Positions 1 through 14,089 of a DNA stretch of 64,000 nt are shown piece by piece. This DNA is from Sisyra terminalis (taxonomy: Eukaryota; Arthropoda; Insecta; Neuroptera; Sisyridae), in the NCBI GenBank assembly GCA_958496175.1, contig OY292278.1, positions 22,506,001-22,570,000 of the forward strand, in the 5' to 3' direction. Below the pieces are notes generated by a model. The model saw nothing but the letters and a program-made list of their open reading frames with translations. It searched no databases and was not told where the DNA came from. Within the stretch, counting starts at the first letter, position 1; every line of letters starts with the position of its first letter. Both the position numbers and the translations under genes were made by a program.

Positions 1-1390
1 ATTTTATATTTGCTTTACAAATAATAAGTCACAAATGAACTACATATTATTACGCAAAGCTTTTTAACGATTAAAACTGTTCTTTAACAAAAACATTTAT
101 TTAAATACCAAAGATCTTATATTGAGAAATGATTTGTGTAAAATTCTAAATTTAAAAATAAATAAAAAATGATGACTACACTTCCAACAATTTTTCAATT
201 CTTTTTGCAACCCTTTCCCAATCTCAATATCGTACCGTTCGAAATAATGCCGAAAAAACGTTAGCTTTAATAAAAAAATTGTCTCAAAATCGTAGCTACT
301 CCAAAACTAGTACGTGCTGACTACAAATTTCACAATAAGCAAATTAGCAATATTTCTCAATTTTTATTATCCCTAGAATTGCTAAGACCATAATAATTAT
401 AGACGATATAAGAGATATAAAATATAAGACGAAACAAAAAAATAATAAGTTTTCTCGTTAGAAGGTAAAGGGATCATTTCAGAATTGTGATCAACATGTG
501 AGATTGTAAAAAATTACATAGGGGGAAGAAGGGGCTTCGAAAGCTTATAGGTACATCATGTGATGCAATTTACGGATGACCCCTTGCAGTGATCTGAGCC
601 TCAACAGAATTCATTGAAGGATTTTATCACTTTAATGTCTCACTGCCAATAATTTATGACTATTGGAAAATTTAAAATACAGAAATAAAATTTTATGTTT
701 ATTGTTATTCAGTCAACAACTTTAAAGAGAAACCTATTAGTTTTAATTCATTAAAAATTGAAAGAACAAAACAAACTTTATTATATAATTATTTTACTTT
801 TAAATTGTTTCAATTATTATTTTACTCTTTAAGATTTCGTAGTAAAAGATTTATTTTTTTCCTTATAAATCAAAAAATGCTTGTATATCTAATAAAATTT
901 CTTATAAGTAACTCTGCGTCTAATAACCTTTCTGTAATACGAAATCCTCATTATTGCAAAAGAATAAGACACCATAATCTATTCGTAAAAATATTACCAA
1001 AATGGATAAAATCAATTCAATAAGGAACTGAATAAATTTTCTTCTAAATGAATAAAATAATGATCCACTTTGTCTTTCCTATGGTAGTTGTAGATCAAAA
1101 TTCTATGAGCTTTTTCATTAATATAGCTTTCATAATTTATATTGAATTTAAGCTCTCTCCCTGTAATATTTTTGATGAAATACCATTAATATATAATGTT
1201 TCTCAATGTTCATGAGGTAAATATCATTAATTAGCGCGTCAGGGTAAATAAATTTATTCTTGTTGAATAATGAGGTAAGCTAACATCTGAAGAAAAGCTG
1301 ATCCGCCCTCCTCATCTGTATATGGTCCCCATAAAGCTTTAGAATATGTGGCATTAAATGATTTATCTTTATTTTAAATTAATTATTTTT
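1..1390. other. Gene-free AT-rich DNA
   Basis: I see no convincing exon, RNA gene or complete repeat here. The short open frames lack any recognisable domain and have the composition expected by chance in DNA this AT-rich. Confidence 0.5.
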
Positions 1391-1512
1391 ACCGTCACTT
1401 TATAACTACTAAGGTCTCCAGCAACTTGAGGGTTCATATTAAACCGTAATCGAATCCAACACCTACCAGTTTTGGAGCAGCCACTTAGACCACTCAGCCA
1501 TCAGTAAGCTAA
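1391..1512 (-). repeat. tRNA-derived SINE copy
   Basis: Read on the minus strand, this begins with a tRNA-like head (TGGCTGAGTGGTCTAAGTGG resembling box A of class II tRNAs, then TTGGATTCGATTACGG resembling box B) and runs into a tail ending in AGTGACGG. The same head-to-tail order occurs at about 11890-12012, 22330-22470 and 37586-37725, and a tail fragment occurs at 7610-7705. The head is degenerate, so it is a SINE relic rather than a functional tRNA. Confidence 0.6.
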
Positions 1513-1610
1513 TGATTTATCAATTTTTGGTTATTAATTTGTTTACCATGTAGACTTTAAGAGACGAAAATAAATTTTTAAATATGTGCAATTCAAAGTA
1601 TCAGGCTTCA

Positions 1611-1819
1611 TGTATACTTTAGCGACGTCAAAATCTGATAATGTTGCATTTATCACATTTTTTGACTTAATTCACGAATAAATCGGACCATAATGAAAAT
1701 TTAGTGACAAGATTTTATAATACGATATTTGAATTGAATTATCAAAATAATCTCGAATTTAATTAAAAACAACGTAAAAAATGCAACGTCGCTAGATTTC
1801 AACGTCGCTAGTGTATATG
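1611..1819. mobile_element. Palindromic MITE, family M1
   Basis: The two ends are inverted copies of each other: the left has GCGACGTCAAAATCTG then ATGTTGCATTT, the right has AAATGCAACGTCGCTAGATT then AACGTCGCTAG. The middle holds the family signature CATAATGAAAATTTAGTGAC. It belongs to the repeat family seen at 22475, 27951, 34048, 43339 and 50351. No coding capacity, so non-autonomous. Confidence 0.65.
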
Positions 1820-2025
1820 AACCGAATCATATACAAAATGTTCAGTAGCTGACGTTCTTCATCAAAAATGGTAAACATCGCGAGCTTTTGGTTAAAAAAA
1901 GTGTTAAAACCACCACTGTTAAACTGTTAAAAAAAGGCATTTTAAAATAATTACATATAAATGCTTTTAATAACTTCAAACGACTTCTAATGGGTTTTTT
2001 GAATGTTTAAAATGTTTAACAGGGT

Positions 2026-2420
2026 AGCTTTATATAAAGGTAGCGGGTACGGAGTATAGATTTCAGGACTCCGAACGGTATAGGCTTTTTCACAAAATTC
2101 ATGTAGACAAAAACCGACCCAGATCATAGTTTCCTTTTCTGTCACTACGATTTTAAGTAGGTATTCCAATCTTGCAATGCATGAAAGGAAATACATCAAA
2201 ATGTGGCACTACCATTGGAGTGTTTGCAGTTAAATTAAATCGAATCGTTTTAAGCTAAATCGAAATTATGTATTTTCTATAAGATGACTATGGTAACATA
2301 AGTTAGTACTTCAAATACCCTTGCGGCAGCGCCATATTTTGACACATTTCCCATTGTGCAGTAGATTAGAATTTACAGTTTTAATAACAACAGCACTTCT
2401 CACGTAATGATTCAAACGTG
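2026..2420. repeat. Dispersed repeat, family M4
   Basis: Shares long blocks with 8950-9360, including CCCAGATCATAGTT, TTTTCTGTCACTA, TGCAATGCATGAAAGGAAAT and ACATAAGTTAGTACTTC. A shorter version lies at 28190-28385 and an interrupted one at 38592-39010. The inner part is partly self-complementary: the AAGTAGGTATTCCAATC block near 2154 is answered in reverse by sequence near 2360. No coding potential. Confidence 0.6.
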
Positions 2421-3179
2421 TACTGTAAAGTATTGCGCATTCTACCGGTACTAGACCTCAAATTAATGCCACTTTTTAGTTTTTTTGCAATTGTATTTGG
2501 ACTCCTGGTGTCTCTACTCCATGGAAGCGGGGATACTTTCATAAGTATTTAACAGAAATTGAAAAACCAACCAAAATGTTTTGTCCTTGCATTACTTTTG
2601 CAACAAATTCACACATTTTTTCTCAATTTCGCTAGTTTTTCACCGCTTCGTTTATGAACCTAGAAATGACGACAGAATTTTATTCCAGTAAAAATAATGT
2701 TCATTATAACTTGATAAATAAATGAAATGTTCGTTATCTGCGTAACTTGAAGTATCCTAGTAACAATAAGAAGCTATTTTGCTATTTATTTTTCAGGTTT
2801 TCGTAAGGTTTTTAATTTCATTTGTTATTATAAAATCTGATTTCCATAAGAGTCCAATTGTTTCATAAGTTCATTGAAAATTGCTATGCATTACTTTATT
2901 AATGATCATGATTCGTGGACCACCCTATATGTATAAGCAAAATACCCTCGAATTGTTAATGCTCTTAACGAAGCGTTTTATTTGAAATTAAAGATAGATA
3001 AAAATTTATCGTTGACGATGATTTTTTTATGTATTACCTATAATGAGATTTTCTTGGACTCGAAGATCAATAATTTGATTTTTTAATATTTTTCTAAATG
3101 CTAATTTTTGGCGTCGAACAGAAAAGTTTGTAAGGGGGTGTGAGAGAAGAGAGGGATAAATTCTGAAAGCAACCCCTCT
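2421..3179. other. Gene-free stretch upstream of the BTB gene
   Basis: AT-rich with no recognisable exon, RNA gene or complete repeat that I can support. Confidence 0.45.
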
Positions 3180-3540
3180 TAGTTGAACGTGTTTTTTCCT
3201 CCCCTTTCGATGATGGTGCTAGGACGACGCGAGAGTACGACGCCGACACCAATGAGATGATGAGATGATGCTCTATGTACGTTTTGTGAATTCGAAACCT
3301 CGCGACGTCGCAGCGCATGAATCGAATGACGCTCACGCTTGTGGATCGATGCAGATAAACGCAATGTTATGATTGGTTGGATAAAATCAATAGGGGCCAA
3401 GTCGTTTATCGATTTTTCGCTTGTCTAGCTCTCCAGACCATTTCATATAGAACACATATTTAACAATCGAATCTAACACAACCGAGCAGTCAATTACAAT
3501 CCGTACTCGAGTTCGTTGTTCAGTGCTGATTTTTTTATCA
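3180..3540 (+). promoter_or_regulatory. Probable promoter region of the BTB zinc-finger gene
   Basis: Base composition changes sharply here to a CpG-containing stretch (for example GGACGACGCGAGAGTACGAC and CCTCGCGACGTCGCAGCG) in otherwise AT-rich DNA. It ends near an initiator-like TTCAGTG (A at 3522) and another, GCAGTC (A at 3488). It lies about 2.6 kb before the BTB start codon, the usual position for a promoter followed by a non-coding first exon in insects. No TATA box or good DPE was found, so the exact start site is uncertain. Confidence 0.4.
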
Positions 3541-3735
3541 ATCTAACGATTCAGGATATAAGTTTCATTTTCTTCTATCCTATATTGTTGCACACAAATA
3601 CAATATCCAACATCTATCATTGGCAAATCATCATCATCATCCCTCACACATGTGTAAACCTCTTCATCATTCTCGTGTGTGATCATTTTCCGGGCTTCGC
3701 GGAAAGAAACAACCTGCGATTTCAGTGCGTTCCAG
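3488..3735 (+). other. Putative non-coding first exon of the BTB gene
   Basis: The stretch follows the CpG-containing promoter candidate and ends at a good splice donor (A|GTGAGTGC, intron from 3736). The matching acceptor would be TTTTTATCAG at about 6139 or TTTCTAG at about 6153, just before the ATG at 6160. The short frames within it have no protein signature. This is inference; RNA reads are needed. Confidence 0.35.
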
Positions 3736-3759
3736 TGAGTGCTCTGTTTATATATTAAA

Positions 3760-6139
3760 AAAAAACAATTAAAAGCAAAATTCGAATGTGAAATTTAATT
3801 CCACCTATTTACCATGTAAGTTAACAAAAAATTAATAACCCTACATCCAAAGATTTTCCGAATCCATTCCTATCCTTGTACATCTACATCCCATATATAA
3901 ATTTAAATCATATGTGGAAAAATCAATCGACCAATTTTTCGTAATTATACCAAAGAGATTAACATGTAGTTTCGAGGGTGGTACGAAGGGGTTGAAAAAC
4001 GAAGGGCTATTTTCAATTGAAATTATTGATTTAATTATTATGAAAAAAAATCGCATCCCTTCTGACAATTATTCCACTCAATTCAACTGTTTTTCATTGT
4101 CGATTTAAATCGTTTATTTTTCTCAACACTAGATGGCACCGTAAAAATTAATGGAAAAATTCAAATGTTTAAATAAAAGATCTTTATTGATTTTCACCCG
4201 TATTTCTTATTCATTGTCGTTATATAGTGCTACTTAAATCTGCAGTTCTACACAAATTGTAGAATTCTAAAAATTTATTTCTGTAGTCGACAATTAAATT
4301 TTGAGCAGGTGTCCAGTTTTTGTTCGAGAGTTTTGTATTGGATTATTTTTTTCTTAATATAGAAATAAATGCAAGAAATCTAAGCATAATTGGCGCAGTT
4401 CTAATTTTTTTTTTAAAAACCACTACCGTAATAATCGTAGTAAATTTAAAAATTAAACCAGTCATTGTTTACGGTGATATTCTAGCCCTTCTTATCAAAT
4501 TTGTTTGTGAAATTAGAAAAAAAAGTAGGTATAAAGTTTTATTTATATGTAACCGTTAAAGCATGAACACCGTTTAGGTATACACTAAAAAGGCAGTGTT
4601 ATTTAAAATATTCTTTACAACACGCTTTTGGATGACGTAATATTGTGGAGTTTTGAGATTCAAGCATGTGAATCAACATTGTGGTTAAACGATAACTTTC
4701 AACGATATTACTAGGTAAAAAATCTATATGTAAAAAAGCTATAAGTAAAAATTACAACATGGTTACAGAAATTGTTAATTGTATTATTTTTACTACTGCT
4801 AAATCGTAGGTTCGTAGAATAGTAAATTTATGTGAACGACGATGAAAGAAATACTTTAATTCAACAATATTTATTTAAACACTAAATTTATTTACATATT
4901 ATTCTAAAACTAATGTTTAATTTTCTTTGCTTATTTATTTAAACAAAAACGTACACTACTAGTACTATAATAAAAAAAATATTAAGCCAATAAACTTTAA
5001 AACTAACAACATTGAAACTAAAATTTGCTGACACGAAAACTATGATATAAGGACTAGTAATTAACATTTAATTATTTACTTAAAACTTTTCAAACTTGAA
5101 TCACTTAACTTGTTGTATTCCAGAATAAATCATATCATATATTATGAGAAAATAATTCAAAGGAAAAGTTCACGTATTAGTTTGCCAAATGTGCACATAG
5201 GTATAACTTATATAATTTTTTCAGTCAACCTGAAGTTATAGAACGTTTTAAGAGTAGAACAAAAAAGCATCCTATCTCTTCTAAGAACTCCAAAGAATCA
5301 TAAATTATATTACACCACATAATTTTTCTTCCTAATCCTTTCGGAAGGACAACGCCTTAATTTTAATCAAGATCTTCAACTTTTCAGCCTCCTCTTTTCT
5401 TACTGTTGTACACTTTAACGGTTATGTATATATTTTAAAAAAATGAAAACTCACAATTTTTTTTTTGTTATACGGATGTTCTTTTCATCGAAAATCATAC
5501 GAACAACCAATTTTAATGAGTTTTATTGCCTTTAAAGCGTTTTTCATACTTTCAACAGTTAAACTCTTCCAAGATGTACTAGAAAACTCTTTTTGGTACC
5601 AATGGCCTTTTCAACGAACTTCAAAGAATCATTAACTATATTAAAGCAATATAGCTTTTCTTCCTAATCTTTTAGGAAGGACAACACCCTAATTATTACA
5701 TTAGTTATAAAAATCTAAAGAAAAAATATCAAATCGTAAAAACAGATCAATGATTAAGACTCGATTATTAAAAAAAAAAAAACGATTAGTCTGAAAAAAA
5801 ATACAATTCGATTTTTTCCTTTAAGAATATATTATGTTGTTTAAGACTTTTAGTTTGATAGTTCAAAAGTTCACTTTGAATTGAAAAATCAAAAATTGCG
5901 ATGATAGACCGAATAATATCAATAATGAAAGCTCAAAATTTTTCATTATTTGTTTTTTGTCATCCTGAATAATATTTTAATATACTTTCTAGCAAAAGTA
6001 CTTAATAGTCGAATTTTTTAGCCCAGCTTAATACTAATGACAATTTTTTGGTCAAAAGAATAGAATAGTATCTTAATAACTTCAGTAATAATTCGTTTTA
6101 AATTTTTACATTTAGTATTGATTTTTTATTTTTTTTATC
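3760..6139 (+). other. Probable first intron of the BTB gene
   Basis: No exon is visible. It contains one local direct duplication: about 5278-5362 and 5618-5700 share CAAAGAATCAT, then TTTTTCTTCCTAATC and GGAAGGACAAC. The rest is low-complexity AT-rich DNA, including A and T runs near 5460 and 5770. Confidence 0.4.
5278..5700. repeat. Pair of diverged direct repeats (about 85 bp each)
   Basis: Unit 1 (about 5278-5362) and unit 2 (about 5618-5700) align through CAAAGAATCATaAAtTATATTA, TTCTTCCTAATC and AGGAAGGACAACxCC. They are separated by about 255 bp, part of which (GTTCTTTTCATCG, AACAACCAATTTT) does not repeat. Could be a local duplication or two fragments of one transposon. Confidence 0.5.
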
Positions 6140-6159
6140 AGATTCATTTCTAGTCAAGA

Positions 6160-9100
6160 ATGGCTGCGACACTATCGAGTGATAATTACCAATTAAAATG
6201 GCATTCATTTGGTGCACATTTGCATATGTCGGTGGCAACATTATATCAATCGGAAAGTTATACGGACACAATACTATGTACTTATGATGGAAAACAGATC
6301 AAAGCGCACCGATTTGTCTTATCTTTGTGTTCCGTTTATTTCCAAAATGTATTCCGACACCACATTAAGAGCATTTCAAGTTTGCCCTTGATTGTGATAA
6401 TGCCTCCGGATATAGACTACAAAACGTTGAAAACGTTAATCCAGTACATCTATTGCGGAGAAACAACAGTTTCAAATGATATTCTCGAGAACGTTTTAAA
6501 AGCTGGCGATACGTTGAAAATTCGTGGACTCTGGCGACCGAAAAGCTCTAGCGAAACACCTCAAACTGGCCAAAGTGAAAATTCCCCCCCAATTACGACA
6601 GCGCCAACCACATCGAATCTTTCTCAATCGCGAGCTGATATTCCACCCTCGAAAAAAGTAATGCCTACGATGAAAAAAATTATTCTGCAACCGGACAAAT
6701 CTCGAATGACAATCCCGGTCGATTCGAACACAAACAATGGAATTCGAGTCGACACTGTTCGCACTCCAAACGATTCGACTATGCAACAAGAAACGATCCG
6801 GGTGAAAAGTCCGGAGAAAATTTTAAACATTGTGCCGAAAAATATCGAAAAATCTAGTGAAAACGGTGATAATATTATTAGGAAATTAGAGACAACACCA
6901 ACTGCGGGTGTGATTCAAACGCGACGAATTTCATCAGTACCGGAAGATAAAAATATCAAGGATACAAATGTGGCTGTTTCCGTCCCATCCACATCCAGTG
7001 AAAGTTCCAAACATTCCCAAAGCGTTATCAAAGTCATATTGAAAACAAGCAATGCCACATCGACTTCAAGCACCACTAACACAATATCATCGTCTTCATC
7101 TTCGGCTCTTATGCACAAACAAAACTCGAACGATTCAGGTTCGGAACCTGATAAGCCAAACTCTAACGGCGATGATGATTCCGAAAAATATTTTGTCATC
7201 AAGGAAGAACCGCTCGAGTGGGATCAACTAGAAGATGTTGATCTCTCAGAAAACGAAATGCTACACACAGAAATGACCATCAAACCTGAAATAATTTTTC
7301 CAAATGACGACGACGATGACGAAGCATTTCAATTAAAAATCGAAGAGGAAAAAGAAGAAAATTACTATTCACCTCTGACGTGTGAGCTTTGTTCCGAAAC
7401 GTTCACACTACCAGCGGAATGGGTGCGGCATATCGAAGGACATTCGGATTTGTATCAACCTGCTAAACGGCAACGACGTGGTCGATGTGCAGCGGTAAGT
7501 CAAGAAATTAAGCCCTAAATCTTCCATGTATCCGCACGCAAAAAATTTAAATGTTTACTTCACAACAAAAGCACGATACAATTTTTGTGCTGACCAGACT
7601 ATTGTACGTTTTTGGGTTCGAGCAAATTTTCGATATTTCTCGATTACGGATTTTTTTAACCCTTGAATCGCTAAAACCTTAGTAGTGATAAAGCGATGGT
7701 AAATAACAATTTAAAAAATCTGCATACTACTTGTTGCATCATCGATTATTCCGATTTCTTCAATCATTAACTTTTACCAATTTTTGCTGCAAACTCTCTC
7801 GAGAAAGTCGAAATAATTGATCTTAGTATAAAGCTCAGTGCTTTTTTTCCTTTGTAATACCCATAGATTATTTTGATTAGTTTATATCGACTTCGTTTTA
7901 AAATATTTTTAAACTAATTTTTATTTTTTCATGGAAGGATGAAGGTACAAGTAAACTACCACCGTTGATATGCGATCTATGCCAAAAATTGCTTCCAACT
8001 CCAGCTGAATGGGTTCGACATATTCAACAAACCCACACGGAACGAGAATTGGCTGCCAGTAACAATAGCTCAATGCCGAAACAAAAACCTGTACGACCTA
8101 TAACCGGTAACTATAACACAAGTAATTATAACGTTTATTAAAAAGTAAGTCGCAGATAATTGGACAAATGGGTACAATCAATATAACTTTTTTATGCCAA
8201 GTTTCAAAGAATAATAGTTGGTTACTCAGTTTTATTAAACTAATGATTGATACTGTTTAAAGAATATATTGTGACCTTATTTATGCAATATAATTTACAA
8301 AAATAAACTTAATCATAAATTTGAACAAAAGCTCAAACAATTATAATTTTGATGTATTTCGATTGTCAAGCAATCTTCCTCAGAAATCATCAAACAGTAT
8401 TGGATAACTCCGTAACTGGTATGTCATGAGTTAAGAAAAAGATTGCTTGGCATTCGAACTATGCCGAAATACATTTGCTTCAGGTTTGTTCAAATTTATG
8501 TTCATAGTTTACTTTTGTAAATTATATTACATAAGTACGAACACAATACATTTTATAAACTGTTTAAATAGAATAACAGTTTAAAGCCAACGAAAAAATA
8601 TAATCTAATTTAATGATTGATAGTTTTTTTACTTATATATCTTTGTCAAAGCTGGTGGAATGCATACATGAAATAATTATGAAAAGAAATGAAGTATTGA
8701 GGTATCATGTACCAGTTTAACAACTTGTTATTTTGTCTTTCTTACATTTTTCACGATAACAGTGCAGATAAAAAGAGGCAGAGTAGCTCGTTCCGTTGAT
8801 AGATAGGATCACACAAAAAGTATTATGAACATACAATATAAGCATTTTCTTCTACACCTTTGAGATCTGGATAGGGCTGAAAAGTTGGACCAAATTAATT
8901 TAGATTTCGGTTGCACCTTAAGTGGATGTAACCAATACATATATTTTTTGGATCAAAAGTTGCTACCACAGAGTATAGATACAAGGAGTCCAAACGGTAT
9001 AAGCTTTTTTTCACAATATTCATAACAGACCCAGATCATAGTTCTCTTTTCTGTCACTAACAGCGCAAGTATTCAGAAAGTACCAAAGGCCACTATGGTT

Positions 9101-10282
9101 TTAAGAAGGTATTGCAATTTTGCAATGCATGAAAGGAAATACATCAAGATGTGACGCCACCATTAGTGTGTTTGCAGTACTAATTTAAATTGAAGTTATG
9201 TACTTTCTGTAAGGTAACTATGGTGACATAAGTTAGTACTTCAGACACTCCTATGGCAGCGCTGTATCTTGACACATTTCCTATCATGCAGCAGAAGATT
9301 GGAATTTACTGTTTCTAATAACAACACTTCTCGCGTAATTTGTGAAATGTAGCACGCTCTACCTATACCATAATGAAAATTTTGCCACAAAAAGGAAAAG
9401 TATACTATATTAGATAGAATTAACAATAAAATCGCGAAAAGAATAATAAACAAAGAAGAAAATGTAACGTTGCCAGATTTGATTGTTCTAAAAGGAAATC
9501 GAGTCGTCGTTTTTTAAACATTACATTCAGACTGTATTTATCTATACCCCGTGGTTGCTACCATCAAAAACCAACTTAAATACAACATACAATTTACTTA
9601 TAAAAATGTGTGTAGTATACCTACATTTAGTAAAACAAAATCAAAATATTTGGCTTCAGTAAATCAAAATTTCTTATTTTTTGGTATGTGAAACCTATAC
9701 TATTTTCAAAAATTAAGGTTTGTTGAACTCGAAAAGTATTGTAGGCAGATTTTTTTTGTTTAGATCAACTATTTTAATTTTATTGTTAAAGGAGTAAAAT
9801 TGAAAATTTTAAATAAACAATTAGCTTTCAAAAATTGGCAACTTAACCACTGATCCCAATTGAACCATGTACCATAGTTACATAACTCTGAGTTAAATCA
9901 ACAGCTATGAGCTTGCAATATTTTCTCGATTGTAATAAAAAAAAATAGCTAAACGCTATTGCAACGGATTCTTCATAATATCTTTTACGTTCTGTACCCT
10001 AAATGTTCCAATTATCTGCGCTTTTTTCTTCAAATTTTAATGGAATTGTTTATTCAAATTTTAGCTGGAAACCTGAAAATTTGTAACATTTGTACGAAGC
10101 GCTTCCCCTCGCATGCTAGCATGGTGATTCACGCGCGGACCCATACTGGAGAGCGGCCATTTCTCTGCACCTTTTGCAACAAAGGATTCAACGTGAAAAG
10201 TAATTTACTGCGGCATTTGAGAACGTTACACGACAAAATAATCAGCTCGACAGAAGTAAACGACAAGCCCGATTCGAACTAA
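6160..10282 (+). CDS. BTB/POZ domain C2H2 zinc-finger transcription factor
   Basis: A three-exon coding region: 6160-7494, 7938-8106 and 10065-10282, predicting about 573 residues. Junctions are phase 0 (GCG|GTAAGT to GGAAG|GAT) and phase 1 (ACCG|GTAACT to TTTTAG|CTG), and both keep the frame. Residues ~10-125 form a BTB domain of the insect TTK type (LKWHSF start, YTDTILCTYDGKQIKAHRFVL core), which normally mediates dimerisation. A long Ser/Thr- and Asn-rich linker and an acidic stretch follow. C2H2-like fingers come next: one at about 406-428 in exon 1, a near duplicate in exon 2 (both share PAEWVRHI), then two classical linked fingers in the last exon with the HTGERPF linker. A basic KRQRRGR near residue 440 may be a nuclear signal. 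The product is probably a nuclear DNA-binding regulator. I cannot assign the orthologue. Start chosen because the ATG opens the BTB domain right after a splice acceptor. Confidence 0.85.
7610..7705 (+). repeat. SINE 3' fragment inside BTB intron
   Basis: Contains GGGTTCGAGCAAATTTTCGA and TATTTCTCGATTACGGATTT, matching in order the post-box-B part and tail of the minus-strand SINEs at 22330-22470 and 37586-37725. The tRNA-like head is missing, so this is a 5'-truncated or eroded copy in plus orientation. Confidence 0.55.
8247..8612. mobile_element. Hairpin-forming MITE, family M2
   Basis: Two inverted arms face each other: the left reads CGATTGTCAAGCAATCTTCC and the right reads AAAGATTGCTTGGCATTCG. 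The outer parts (AATATATTGTGACCTTATTT at left; AACACAATACATTTTATAAA at right) are also inverted copies. The same element occurs at 25290-25600 and 52978-53437. It has no coding capacity. It lies in the last intron of the BTB gene. Confidence 0.7.
8950..9360. repeat. Dispersed repeat, family M4
   Basis: Second long copy of the family at 2026-2420. Shared blocks include ACCCAGATCATAGTT, TGCAATGCATGAAAGGAAAT and TGACATAAGTTAGTACTTC. An extra segment near 9060-9090 is absent from the first copy. It lies in the last intron of the BTB gene, directly before an M1 fragment. Confidence 0.6.
9368..9500. mobile_element. Fragment of palindromic MITE, family M1
   Basis: Carries the M1 middle (ATAATGAAAATTTTGCCACA) and one terminus (AAAATGTAACGTTGCCAGAT, then TTCTAAAAGG). 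The opposite terminus is missing, apparently lost where the neighbouring M4 repeat begins. Confidence 0.6.
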
Positions 10283-11889
10283 ATTCCTCCTGCGACAATT
10301 CAACCCTAAAGGCCAACATTATTATCGCGACAAATCAAGCTATTGAGAGTGACGATAAGACTTACTGTTTGAGGGGACCTCTCATTATAATTGGGCCTAA
10401 ATTTCAAATATGTAGATATATATATTTTTCTAAATTATTCTCCTCTATGATTAAGACATTTTATCTTAATGCAATTGATCTCATAATTTAAGTTGATGGA
10501 TAAATTTTAGCGCTCATAACGAAAATGTATTCCATTTAATTGAATATATTGATTGATAAAATATTAAATATTGTGAGCTGCATAAAATTTATTTTCTATT
10601 TATACGATTCGAATTACTTAAAAGTATTCATAAAACTATTTATTTATTTATTTAAAATTTAACAGTACTGATATGATAAGGAAATTTTAAGAAAAAAATA
10701 AATCATTCTAAGATTATATTTAAATATAATAATTTATACTTAAAAAAATATGGTGTACATTTTTATTTTATCTTTTCCTAATAAATGAGAATTGATCATT
10801 TTGATGACAAATTAAGTGACAAAATAGTCACTTTCAAGTTTCATTTGAATCGCTCAGAAGAAAGTACAAATAAATCATTTTTACTGTAACTAATAAAGCA
10901 CCAAATCAACCAATAAGAAGGCAACTGTTACGATTTATTCTTTAGGTACTATGTATTTGATCCATAACGTTAATTGCTTGGTATCGGCTCATTACATTAT
11001 TATTACAATGACTTCTAAGCCCTAATGTGACACTAGGGTTCCAATAGTTTAAAACCTTTCTTCGTTATTGGATCCATGCTTCAAAACGTAACTAGCAAAT
11101 ACCATTTTACGGTTTGCATATAGTAAAACAAAGTTTCCGCAGTATACTATTTTAAAATAAAAGTTAATTTTCATGTTTGAAAATATTTAAAACTTGTTTA
11201 TTAATTTCATCAAATTCATCAAGCGTATATTACAAAAAATATGTCTTCTTCTATCATTCTATTTGAAATTCTTATTTGAATTACATAAATTCAAAATTGA
11301 GTCTTGATTTTACTACTCACCCACCAGTTATTTTCAATGAAACGGAAAGTGAAACGATAATAATTATCCTTTAAATTTGGATTGAACTAAACAAAATACA
11401 ACTGTGCTTTTGTTGGATAAGTTGGAAATGTAGTGTGAATAACAATATGTAAAATGTAAGCGCTTATTTGCGTAGAATGGCGCTCATCGACCCTCATTTA
11501 GCGACTATTGTTTATAGTTGTCAAAAAAGAAAAACTTAGCTTTTTTTAGATGGCACTTTGTACACTTTTATTATTTTCCACACCATTTACACGACCTATC
11601 CATATATAAAAAAACAGTGAGAACAAATAAGGTAACATGTTTAGTATAAATTTCAACCATGAATTTCTTCCTGGCTAGGAAACCCTTCAGGGTGCGGGAT
11701 TGGCGGAATTTGTATGCAGTTGTTCTTTACTCACGCTGTATGTATATCAGTAATTTGTGTAAGTATTTGATTTGATTGTTAATTAATATTTAAGTTCGAC
11801 AACAGCCGAATTTGTATGCATGCACGCGAATTGATTATAAACCCGAAAGTTTAAAAATAAAGGATGCGCGGGATATTTATCATTATACA
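10283..11889. other. 3' flank of the BTB gene and intergenic DNA
   Basis: The start presumably holds the 3' UTR of the BTB gene; a candidate AATAAA poly(A) signal lies at 10697-10702, with a second AATAAA further on at about 10785. Beyond that I find no gene or complete repeat. Confidence 0.4.
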
Positions 11890-12012
11890 ACAAATACCAA
11901 GGTTTGCAATGACTTTCGAGTTAATAAAAAATACTCGAAACGAGGATTGAGCACAGGACCTACCAGCTTTGAAGTGGCCACCTTGACCACTCGGCCACCA
12001 GTAAGCCACGGG
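11890..12012 (-). repeat. tRNA-derived SINE copy
   Basis: On the minus strand this reads GCTTACTGGTGGCCGAGTGG as a box A-like head and later GTGCTCAATCCTCGTTTCG as a degenerate box B, followed by the family tail. It is the clearest head of the family in the window. The long variable-arm spacing suggests a class II (Leu/Ser-like) tRNA ancestor. Confidence 0.65.
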
Positions 12013-12597
12013 TTCTTACTATCATTAATATAGTCTATTTTTCTTGACTTTTTAAATAGAAAGTTTAAAGTGACATAATATTGAAATGTTTTTATTTTGA
12101 ATAATGTAGTTTTAGTTTCTCTGAACCATAAGTTTTCAGTACTTTGAAGACGTGAAGACATTTATGCTCATACTTATTAAAACTTTGGTTTCGGACGAAA
12201 GTTACGGTTTAGAACGGACAATCGGCTTCGACCAAAATCTAACTTTCAATTGAAGCTTGATTATATTTTCAAAATTCGATTTATAGCGAAATTTTAATTA
12301 ATTAATTTTCGAATACTGTTACAGTTCACTTAATGATAAAACGTACTATAGAATGAAAGAAGACAAAGTTTTGTTTTAAATTCATGTAGAAAATTTGTAA
12401 CTTTACTATAATAGTTAAATGAAAAACATCTTTGGGGTAAAATTATTATTGCGACTTACAATTACTTTATAATTGCATTGTTTTCTGAGCGATTCAAATA
12501 GAAGAGGAGTTGATTATATTGGGTGGTTTAGTAAAAAAATGATTTTAAAAGATGATAAAAAGAATTTTAAAAAATACGTAGTGCAACTCTTTTTACT
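12013..12597. other. Intergenic DNA downstream of PCNA
   Basis: Between the SINE and the PCNA stop codon I see no exon. It must include the PCNA 3' UTR and poly(A) site on the minus strand, but I could not identify a clear AATAAA. Confidence 0.35.
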
Positions 12598-13900
<1,303 letters not shown>

Positions 13901-14089
13901 CGGAACTAAAATTAGCACCTGGATGACAGGTCTTCGCTACAACTATTCGACTAAAATAATTACCAACTCTTTCCTCTATTTATTTACAAACTGTAACAAA
14001 AATTATTATATTTTAATGATAAATGATATTTATGTACAAAAACTCAAAATATTTGACCTTCCAAACAACGTGGGATAGGTTTTGAAAAT

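Noticed and set aside
11890..12012. Possible functional Leu/Ser tRNA on the minus strand
   Set aside because: Box B is degenerate (GTGCTCAATCC) and the body matches a repeated SINE family.
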